A DNA stretch of 64,000 nt from Dermacentor variabilis (Eukaryota > Arthropoda > Arachnida > Ixodida > Ixodidae), in assembly GCF_050947875.1 (NCBI RefSeq), contig NC_134574.1, positions 150,321,934 through 150,385,933 on the forward strand. Reading direction: 5' to 3'. Position 1 is the stretch's first letter, and each line of letters begins with the position of its first letter. The notes below the pieces were generated by a model, which searched no databases, was not told the origin of the DNA, and worked only from the letters and a program-made list of their open reading frames with translations. Both the position numbers and the translations under genes were made by a program. Shown piece by piece: positions 55,865-64,000 of this stretch.

Positions 55865-55940
55865 TGGTGTAAGGATTTGTGTTATAGACAGATTTACACC
55901 TTCTTGCACCCTTAAGGCTGTAAATTAATTTATAGTGTAT
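55865..55940. repeat. GTGTAAA repeat, copy 3
   Basis: TTGGTGTAAGGATTTGTGTT, ATAGACAGATTTACACC and TGTAAATTAATTTATAGTGT align with the copies at 24289 and 50093. Here no SINE-B sequence flanks it. Confidence 0.6.
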
Positions 55941-56424
55941 ACGCGGGAAACAGCACCCTGATAAGACTGGGTAGATTGCCCCTCGAGTTCACCTGTTGGA
56001 GCGTTGCGAAGGTGGGATAATTTCATTCGTGTGTGCATGTGTGCGTGCATTCTAGTTCCTTCATCGCTGTATGATGTTTTTTATTCCCGTATGCCACAGC
56101 TGAAGTAGCAAAAAAAGCCAATTATACAGCGGAGTTAGCCTCTCAGCAGTTAAGGATGAACTTATCTCTAACAACGTCTCAGTGTTTCAGTAAATGTCGA
56201 AAAAGCGCCACTGAAACGGATGCAGCAAGCACACAGCGCCCGACCACTTTTCCTGCAACGTATCGTTTAGTCGGCATGACGTCACATCTGTACGGTAGGT
56301 CAGAAGTAGCGGATGAGTTACCTGAAGTTTACAAGCTACGCCTGCTGTCGCTAACTTTACAGCACCCATTGCAGGGCTTAATTGCAGTTGTAGTACAACC
56401 TGGAAAGCTCGTACGTTTTTAAGT
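55941..56424. other. Unrecognised DNA
   Basis: Overlapping frames (88 plus, 99 minus) show no domain. Confidence 0.4.
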
Positions 56425-56640
56425 ATCGATCGTGGTAGCGCAGTGGCTATCATGTTGCGGGTTCGATCTCTTAGTGGCAGTCGCATTTAGATAAGGGTAA
56501 ACTGAAGAGAAAAGAAAGCGCCTTCGTAATCGCATTTAAGTGCACATCACAGAACGCCAGTTGTTCCGAATTATTTCGGAGTACCCGAAATGGGCGTTTC
56601 TCATATGCTTGTTCTGGCTTGTAAGGTGGAGTAATTCTTT
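56425..56640 (+). mobile_element. SINE-B copy (plus strand)
   Basis: Head CGTGGTAGCGCAGTGGCTAT contains a perfect A box (TAGCGCAGTGG, 56436-56446) and a near-perfect B box (GGTTCGATCTC, 56460-56470). The body TCGCATTTAAGTGCACATCA and the tail TATTTCGGAGTACCCGAAAT agree with the reversed copies at 12036 and 57175. The A-to-B distance is only about 13 bp, shorter than in a tRNA, so the head has a deletion. Confidence 0.75.
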
Positions 56641-57174
56641 TATGTGCTCAGTTCTTGCGAAACATTTGAAAACCAGAAAGTAGCTTAGCTTGACGTGCTG
56701 CCAATGCTGGATGCGTCATTTCTTTCGAAACAACGCTCACGTTGCCGGTTTTCCGGTTTTCCGATTCCGCGTGGCAAATACTTGGGTACTATATATATAG
56801 TATTGGGTAATAGTAGTATTGTATTCCATAGTGTATGTGTTTCCTTTTTTTTAATTCAGTGGTCTTACACGTTACTTTTTGTTTATTTCATTTGTTGACA
56901 AACCCTACAGTGCAGCATTTTCACCGAATAGCTTATAGTGTGCGAAATAACTAAACAAGGCCAGTCCATTAAATAGAAATCATAGGATTTGATTCAGTCC
57001 ATCCTCCCTCCAGACATCCACCAAAGTCTTTTGCTTTGGCACGTGTCCGTTTCCCCTAAGTTATTACTGGTTCACTTGAAGCTAGAACAGCGCTTAACAT
57101 CTGTCACATATCTGAGACAGGTATTCGGGCGCGAAGCTACGGCAAAGTAGGTATATCAGGGGCAAGAAATTCTC
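56641..57174. other. Unrecognised DNA
   Basis: Nothing recognised. Confidence 0.4.
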
Positions 57175-57680
57175 TGCTTTTACGTGCCAAAACAATGATC
57201 TGCATGATCTTGAGGCACGCTTTAATGGGAGAGTCCGGTTAAATATAGACCCTTTTTCGCGGCGATCCCGTGGGCGCCGCCATGTTTGATCACGTGGTGA
57301 CACGTCCATTGCTTGCCTCAGCTGCCTCCGTTTTCACCGTGTTTATAATGAATTTCTGTACGACGCTGGTGCGGTTCAGAAAAGCTCTGTTTCGGCGGGA
57401 ATCACAGGCCGTGACTGGGTGGACGAAACGAAGCCTTGGCCAGATCTTCAATGGCTGAGCAGGACTCGGAAGTGCCAGCTAGTTTCTCTAGAGCAAACTT
57501 CTCCGCAGAAAGAGTGTACAGACCATGTGAGATTCTTTAACGTGCACCCAATTCCTGGCACACTAGTGTTTCTGCATTCGTCCTCTATCGGAATGTTGCC
57601 GCCGGGATCGAACTCGCCACCTCTTTCTCAGCTGCACAATGTCGTACAGCCCCATGGGCAATCGCGGTCGGTGGGCCAAG
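57175..57680 (-). mobile_element. SINE-B copy split by an insertion (minus)
   Basis: The tail TTTTACGTGCCAAAACAATG, TGAGGCACGCTTTAATGGGA and GAGTCCGG runs to 57251; the rest resumes at 57520 with GATTCTTTAACGTGCACCCA, GTGTTTCTGCATTCG, GGGATCGAACTCGCCACC and the tRNA-like head. Together they form a complete family member. Between them are 268 bp of unrelated DNA. Confidence 0.75.
57252..57519 (+). mobile_element. Insertion of unknown type within SINE-B
   Basis: The insert starts CTTTTTCGCGGCGATCCCGT and ends GAAAGAGTGTAC. AGACC occurs at both junctions (57247-57251 and 57520-57524), consistent with a 5-bp target duplication. I see no terminal inverted repeats. It is GC-rich at its left and contains an ATG with a fair context at 57451 opening a short frame (MAEQDSEVPASFSRANFSAE...) that runs past the right junction to a stop within the SINE. 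It may be a 5' piece of a larger coding element. Confidence 0.5.
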
Positions 57681-58955
57681 CGCTGTGATCGATTATACAT
57701 CGAAGATATACATGCTAAACGTGAGTGTGAAATGCTTCGCTAAGTGTTTGATAAACATCTAGCGCTTATGAAAATGTGTTTGTAAAAAAAAAATGGGCTA
57801 TTTCGGGCGCTTACAGATTTCACATTTCAAGTTGGATTTGCGGCCCCCGGTGCTACACTTCATTAGAAACACTCACACACAAAAGTTTTCTTTTTTACTG
57901 TTATTTCTCACTACCACTACGGTAACAATCGCGAGCATATTTATAGTCGTCATCCTACTTTAGGACGATGCCATTTCCCTCAAGGCCAACTGCGGTTTTC
58001 CTACACACGTGAAATGCACGCAATGATACGTGAAATGCATAATAGCTGTGCATCGCAGAGCTACCAGACCGATTTTAATGAAATGAATTTAGCTGAGTTT
58101 AGGCTCGAAGATGGAATTCTACAGACTTTAGGGAAGCAAATATTGATCTTGTCCTCTTCAGATGTTGCAAAAATTGTCGACGGAAATTTGGTAAGCTGGA
58201 AAAAAGAACGTGATACATGCAAATCCGCAACTATGCGAAAAAAGAAAAGAAAAGCAAATACCCACGTTCAGTGAACTGCACCTCTTAGAACATTCTAAAT
58301 GCATAAAAATGATATCTGTGTTTACTGCTCTGCGTAATATTGTCACTGTGCTTGCGAGGGTCTTGCGTACGTTCTACTCCGCAATCACTGCAATATCTCA
58401 AAGGCGTGTATGACGCATCGATTTCGTCTACTTTCGGTTGACTATTTAATTAATTTTGTTATCTATTTATCTTATTTGGGCACACTGAGAACCAGTTAAG
58501 TCAATACATCGGGTGGAGAAAATAAATGTCTCATGAGGTGCACCTTGCAGAACGGTTATATCGTTTTTTTTTATTGCTCCGCGTTACAGATTCGTAAACA
58601 TCATGTTTAAGTTTTTCTCAATTTTGCAGTTTTCAATAATTTTTGTAAAAAAATAAGAAAGTGCATGACAAAGTTTCTGCGTTCCATATATATAACACGG
58701 CCGCACAAGGTAGTCCATAACTTCCTTCGAATACTCCACCAACTGCGCTTGTTAGGAAGTGGTATTGCATTTATTCCGGTCTAGTGGCGCGTACGCGCCA
58801 ACTCGTCCATGATTCAGTACTCGACATTATTGCCCAGAATAAAAAGTATTGGTGTGGCTATCATTTATCAGTATCCCGCTTTTACACTTTCCCTTTTAAG
58901 GTTATAGCCAACTTTGGGGCCGGACCTACACAATGTGAGAAAATACGGTCTTGGG
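57681..58955. other. AT-rich unrecognised DNA
   Basis: No gene recognised. Open frames are below 90 codons. Confidence 0.4.
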
Positions 58956-59100
58956 GCGGCTTGCACGAACATTTCATAACGAAAATAATACCAAATTTAA
59001 GGGCGGGTTCTTGTGCGGACTAGGCTCTGTCTATGGAACATTCTAGAACGCGTTCTTAAATTCGTTATTACTTTCGTTATTAAATGTTCGTGCAAGCCGC
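58956..59100. mobile_element. Foldback element with GCGGCTTGCACGAACATTT ends
   Basis: The left end GCGGCTTGCACGAACATTTC and the reverse-complemented right end GCGGCTTGCACGAACATTTA continue to match through ATAACGAAA, TAATA and AATTTAAG. Arms are about 47 bp around a 50-bp middle. Non-coding. Confidence 0.75.
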
Positions 59101-60757
59101 TGCTGCTTTCGATAAATATCATTGTGCATTATTCGATATTGAAAGTATACTTCCATCATCTCTCGTCGATTACAATGAATATCAAGCTTTAGAAACTTTC
59201 ATTTCAGATTCTAAATTGGTAGCAAGCTGCTTTTACTTTACCCGTTCCCTTGCTAGGTTTTCGAAGAAAACGTCGAGGCTGTCGTCGGGATGAAGCGCGC
59301 TTTCTCTCAATTTCTATGTCCAGAAGCTTTTGCGACGCGATTTGCGTATTCATAAGTAGAGGGTACTTCTAGCAGGGGAGTTGTCATCCTAAACCAGACG
59401 TGAAACGAAGTCTTATAGGGAATATCGAAATGCCTTCTAAAGTTTGAGACGCATCGTTCATACCCTTGTATTAAATGTGTGCGGCGGATCGATAGCTACA
59501 AGAGGCGTAGTGGATAACGTGTTACCCATGCTGCAGATGGGCTGGGGTCGCGGAAGGGTCAGCACCTGCCAAGCACGTTTGCTTACGTCAAAGAAGGGTT
59601 CCATAGTCGCGTTGACGACGTCACTGGCAAAGCTAAAATGTCTTTTACGCGAGCTCCGTGTTCGTTTTGGTGGCGTATTCGGTCTCAATACATCGAATAC
59701 GCGTCGGGTTTTCGTCATTGTTTATGACGTCATACGCGATGTTGTGCGGTCTGTGTTCTTTCGAGACAGAGATTTTTGCTCCATGACGCATGCGCCACAT
59801 GCTTACAAAGCAACGCAGGCATTACTACAGTTTATGAAATCGGCTGTGGCCTGATTGTAGGCGTAATGGGCCTTTAAGCGTTTGTTTGCGTTAATTTGAA
59901 GTTGACTTCTGGTCACCGGAACATGCCCCTCAGTTTGAACGTTTGTACGCCGTGTCTGGTGCGATTACGCTACCAGAAAACTGGACGCGGCGACGCAGCT
60001 TACACGCGGAAACGGCTTCTTTTCGGCGTGAGCGATATAAGGAACCCGTGAGAAAAAAAAACGAAAAAGAAACCATGCCTTCAGGACTACACCACGCACG
60101 CAGACACGACACGATAGGAATTCGTTATTCTCGTTTACTCGGGGCGAGATTTGGGACAGACTCCTGGGCCACTGCCGCAATGGGCTTGCGTGGCGAATCG
60201 ATTATAGATCTCTGTGTTTACACCCACGCTTTGCGAAGGGAAATGTGCAGTCGCAGCATTGAGGTCGTATGCGTGCGGGGATTTGGGAACCGAGACTGCC
60301 TCGCCATCACTGACACTGTGCGGTTGACGTCGTCACTAAATACCCGTGCTCGTTTTTCTAATGACCACGGAGAGTGTTCGTACGGCTGACAAAGCACTTC
60401 ACCAAGTTTGTTGCGCAAGTGGGTCGGTGGCACAACGCTCAAGCAGATCACTCACGAGGTCCTGACAAAACTGTCGTGAGGTCATCGCAGGTCTGTGAAA
60501 ATGTACATAATGCCACATGGGTCCCATAAGGCATCACATCTACCGCTGCACTCGTAACGGTGTTTAGATTGTCTACCGGCTATCTATATAGAGTTCACTC
60601 TTGTAGTTCTGACTTCTTATTGATCTCGCATTTTTCTATACAGAGAGCATACAACTATTCATCGGTAAACGCCTTTGCCAAGTTAGCTTTCTTGATATGT
60701 TGTGGTCCGTCCACAGTGCCAATTTCAAATGGCGGCTCTAAGTCAAAGCAAAAGTTA

Positions 60758-60760
<3 letters not shown>
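59101..60760. other. Unrecognised DNA
   Basis: Frames at 59444-59854 (136 codons) and 59943-60389 (148 codons) have fairly even composition but no domain I recognise, and competing frames exist on the minus strand. They are the best of the weak candidates for coding DNA in this part. Confidence 0.4.
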
Positions 60761-60818
<58 letters not shown>

Positions 60819-60819
60819 A
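60761..60819. repeat. (TC)n microsatellite
   Basis: About 25 TC units with minor interruptions at the right side. Confidence 0.95.
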
Positions 60820-60916
60820 CTTTGTCTGTAAACAGTTGTGAGTAGTGTCTTCGTTGGCAGCCTGATCGTTTACACAATACTAGAAGCTAGCGCTGATGTC
60901 TCCAAATGTCGTTTAG

Positions 60917-61012
60917 GATTACAAAGACGGCGCCGAATATAACAACACAGGAAGAAGGGGACACGAGACAAGCACGTGTTCGTGTGTTGTATTCGGCGCC
61001 GTCTTTGTAATC
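60917..61012. mobile_element. Foldback element with GATTACAAAGACGGCGCCG ends
   Basis: The left arm (60917-60949) starts GATTACAAAGACGGCGCCGA and the right arm, reverse-complemented, is identical over the first 24 bases and then differs by a small indel before ACAACACA. The 33-bp middle holds GGGGACACGAGACAAGCACG, similar to Penelope-associated wording at 63060. Confidence 0.75.
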
Positions 61013-63039
61013 ACGTTTAACCAACTAGCCCACCAACACAGGCTCAGTCGTTTAGGAGAAGCTACAAAATAGCAACAGCACTTCTGCGGGAGCCAACTGA
61101 GACGAAATTTCGCATGGGCTTATGTACTTTCCCTAAGAAATGCTTAAAACCAGGGCAACGTACTGCACAACGCTATGAAGCATCCCTTACATCATCCCTT
61201 ACAATGACCTTTCCCGCAAAGATCGTTCAAGGCCACCGTTACAGGGGCGCAACGTAAGAATAAGACGAAGACAGGGTATAGACCCTAAGTAAGCACATAC
61301 GGCACTTTACTTTTCATGAAATGTTTATTTTACCGATAGAAAGGTTCCTTTATACCAATCACCCCAGCAAAGAAGAAAAAAAAAACAGGCATAAGAACTG
61401 CCCCCGGTATCACGTAGTTATCGCCACTTGCTGACGTTTCACACACACCTGCAGAAGGTCAGCTTGCATGAACACCTGTAAGCTGTCTGACCTTACTAAA
61501 TAAGAATATACTAAACGCAACTACAACGACAGCGGTAAGCTTGTGCCTAGCTTCGTTTTCGTCGCATTCCTGCACTGTTCCATAACGACGGACAACCACC
61601 ACGTCTAACTCGAAACGTCCCTCGTTCCGGGACTGCATAGGTTTCAGAAATCTCGTGGTGGCTAGTGTAACAAAAGTTGACATCCGGACGTCAGACGCTA
61701 ATTGGAAAGTTTACGCAACAAGCGGCTACAATTACTGAACAGACTTTCGGGACTTGTCGTTTGTGTACTTGCCTCCACCATCGGCGGCCCCACTTCCCGA
61801 TAAAGCAAACAGCCGCCTGTTTTCCCGAAGCTAATTCCTTGTCGCCTATTTCGACGGCAGCCCATCATTGTTCAGTGGCACGCACACCGTTTCGCTTTGC
61901 CATGTGTGGCAATTAGCCCTAACGAGGTAAGCAAACTACACCGTGTACGGTCGCCTCGCGGTCGTCCCGCCGAGCCGCGAACGACCCGCGACCTCTTGGA
62001 GTGTTACGAAACAGCGACAGAGCTCACGTGGTGGAAAGGGCACGCAAGGCGATTATCAAGTGTTCTGGGTCCCGTGCTGTACTCCGGCTTCGATTACGAC
62101 AGCTCGGCAAGATGAACACTGCGATTACGTTCACCCTAACGTAACTGCTACATGGACATATAGCAAGAACAGAAAACTGAGAAAGAAAGCTCTCTATCGA
62201 GAAGCAGAGTGTTTAGCCGGCGTATGACTACCTGCATGCTACTCAGAGAATGGTACGAAGGCAAACAAATGCCCTAGAAGAACATGGGCATCCAGAACAA
62301 AAAAAAACAAAAAAAAGTTCACGCCTTGGTTATTTTATCGTCCCAGTACATGTAATGTAGGCGAAGAAGTTAAGTAATATTGTAACCTTGATGGTTAATT
62401 ATTACGAAGACATAAAGAATATTGATTAGATCATGTGGATAGCCATAATTCTGAGAGCGAAAGCCTATCAAGTTGAACTACATATAAACGAAACAATGAG
62501 TTAAGGGCTTTGTGTGGTTCCCTGGGCAGTGCGAGGGACCTAGCATCCACTTCAAGGTCACGTCGCGTTGGTCGCGCGCTTTCATTTTAATTTGATATCG
62601 TTGTCGCTCGTCCCAGTAAGTTGAACACTCAAGTAACAATGTTTATTTCCCATATTTATATCCGAAATATGTTCTTTAGACCAGACTCCACGGCATAGCA
62701 GTTGCCGCCACGCGGACTTGTCGCCAGGCCATTGCGGAAGAACTGTCCGCGGACGCAATGCTCAGTCGAAGCCGGTGACAGAAGGCCTCCAAACGCCATG
62801 GAAGACATTGTGGTAGCTTTGATTGAAGAGTTCCGTGTCAATGGCATACAAGAAATTATTGTTGCTCGAAGACGAAAACACTTTCTCTTGCGCACTGTGA
62901 GCGTGATAGCGCTTTGAGAGAGCTGTAAAGCTGGAATGTACCCTTTTTAGCGTCTTACGCGAGCCAAACAAATGCTTCGCCACACGCTTCGAAGTCTGTT
63001 AAACTTGACATAAAAATTGTTACGGCGCAATCACATGCA
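61013..63039. other. Unrecognised DNA
   Basis: No gene recognised over about 2 kb. A minus 74-codon frame at 61459-61683 and frames at 62656-62983 have no domain I know. Confidence 0.4.
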
Positions 63040-63293
63040 ACCACGAAGTATGAAGGGCGGGACACAAGCGCTGACTGTCAACTAAATTGTATTGACGGAA
63101 GACGGATACCTTATATAAGGGGAGAGGCAGAAGTGAAGGGGGAAGGGAGTGATACAATCGGGGAAAAATGACAATGCGCATCGATCAACGAACGTGCCAG
63201 CAGTCAACGGAATCAGTGCAGAAAAAAAACAAGAAAACGAAAGAAACTAGAAAAACACTAGCAAAAGGCGAGGGATATTACCATACATTGAAA
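63040..63293 (-). mobile_element. Penelope-like element, 3' flank
   Basis: Downstream (minus sense) of the endonuclease relic. It contains GGGACACAAGCGCTGACTGT, TATATAAGGGGAGAGG and an A-rich, AAACAAG/AAAACGAAAG stretch at 63223-63250. Penelope-like elements often carry pseudo-LTR sequence there; the extent is an estimate. Confidence 0.45.
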
Positions 63294-63805
63294 TCAGTAA
63301 GCAGTCGCTTCCAAAAAATGAAGCTCTGCAGCAAAAAGCGATACAGAAGGGGTGCTTACGCACTTAGTGCCATATTTGTGTATGTGGAACGCTTCCAAAG
63401 TGACGCGCGCCGTCGCGTCGGCACTCCTTGCCGAGAATCTTCGTCTCTCCCAAACGAGCCTCGCATCATGTGCATTCAATTACGTGCGCGACCAAATGTG
63501 CGTACTTGTCCTTTAAGTTGCTTAAATTTCGGGCATGTTCCCCCAAGCGTTCATTAATGCAGCGGCCGGTTTGGCCGACATAAGCCTTTCCACACTTCAA
63601 GGGAATGGCGTAGACCACTCCTGTGGAACACTTGATGAACGGCTTCTTATGTTTTAGCTGACAACCTCTTTTTTTTAGAGTTGCAGATGCGTGGGCATAA
63701 CTGTGCCAGCTTGTTGGGTGCCGAAAAAACAACAGGAACCCCATGCCTGTTGGCTACCTTCTTGAGACTGTGGGAAGTCTTGTGCAGGTACGGCACAAGA
63801 CGGCA
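63294..63805 (-). pseudogene. Penelope-like element GIY-YIG endonuclease C-terminus (minus)
   Basis: On the minus strand from about 63805: VPYLHKTSHSLKKVANRHG, VPVVFSAPNKLAQLCP, then after a frameshift at the A run near 63675 KKRGCQLKHKKPFIKCSTG, VVYAIPLKCGKAYVGQTGR and CINERLGEHARNLSN, AHLVAHVIEC; after a second frameshift near 63473 ARSADATARVTLEAFHIH, CVSTPSVSLFAAELHFLEAT. VVY...YVG is the GIY-YIG signature, preceded by the Penelope-type linker (LHKxSHxLKK, VVFSAPNKL) and followed by the conserved LEAFHI / PSxSLF tail. The RT domain is missing: recognisable sequence stops at about 63805, where CGGCACAAGA is tandemly repeated. Two frameshifts make it non-functional. Confidence 0.85.
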
Positions 63806-64000
63806 CAAGACAAGTGTTAAACTTCATGCATACAGAATAAGTTTAGAAAAAACTGGTTACTGTATACTGGAGAACTTTTTTTTGCCGTGTCACGATGAAA
63901 TGATGCACTTATTGTGCATAAGAACTGTACGGCACATCGTTTTGAAGTTTCTCAATTCAATTATTAGAATTGTATAAAGCAATGATATATTTCATCGCCA
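63806..64000. other. Unrecognised DNA at right edge
   Basis: AT-rich. It does not continue the Penelope-like coding sequence. Confidence 0.4.

Noticed and set aside
62656..62983. Candidate small gene on either strand
   Set aside because: Frames of 71-79 codons overlap on both strands with no recognisable domain or splice context.

Overview
The window looks like gene-poor, repeat-dominated nuclear DNA from an animal, most likely a hard tick (Ixodidae, possibly a metastriate genus such as Rhipicephalus). The direct evidence is eukaryotic: long (AAT)n, (GA)n, (TA)n, (GAAT)n and (ACAT)n microsatellites, several non-LTR retrotransposon families, a Penelope-like element with a GIY-YIG endonuclease, Ty3/gypsy remnants, tRNA-derived SINEs with Pol III A and B boxes, and small inverted-repeat elements. 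The tick assignment rests on my recognition of several repeat families and is inference. I found no convincing intact host gene, exon chain, tRNA, rRNA, CRISPR array or prokaryotic operon. Most long open frames are chance frames through microsatellites, CpG-rich DNA or dead transposons.

Layout. 1-10 kb holds a decayed LINE with a reverse transcriptase core and (TAAA)n tail (2220-3814), (GAAT)n arrays, two TIR-bearing MITEs and a foldback element. 10-20 kb holds three further LINE 3' portions (9870-10707, 13350-14070 and, on the minus strand, 14396-14665), a fourth minus-strand LINE fragment (about 18945-19580), two SINE-B copies, a 262-bp palindromic element (15442-15703), a disrupted SINE-A composite, and a 421-bp solo LTR inserted in a (TA)n microsatellite (17419-17839). 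20-36 kb is mostly unrecognised DNA with tandem motifs, an RTE-type LINE end, an RT fragment (31870-32770) and a CpG-rich block (34.1-34.8 kb). 36-38.6 kb contains two nearly full-length SINE-A composites in opposite orientation with a LINE fragment between them. 40-48 kb has LINE 3' ends, an RT fragment abutting a minus-strand gypsy remnant, a TIR element, SINE copies, and a GATAAGG-rich degenerate tandem array split by a 643-bp long-inverted-repeat element. 49-64 kb has more microsatellites, an RTE fragment carrying a perfect 70-bp palindrome, a second copy of the first MITE family, nested SINE-B insertions, foldbacks, and a frameshifted Penelope-like C-terminus at the right edge.

How it works together. 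There is no pathway here. The window is a record of layered transposition: elements inserted in elements and in microsatellites, then decayed by frameshifts and stops. The observations most worth checking are the long-inverted-repeat element inside the GATAAGG array, a set of foldback elements with TAGCGC-type ends, the composite SINE-A element with 14-bp inverted motifs near its ends, the perfect palindrome in the RTE relic, and nested insertions whose target duplications can be read.
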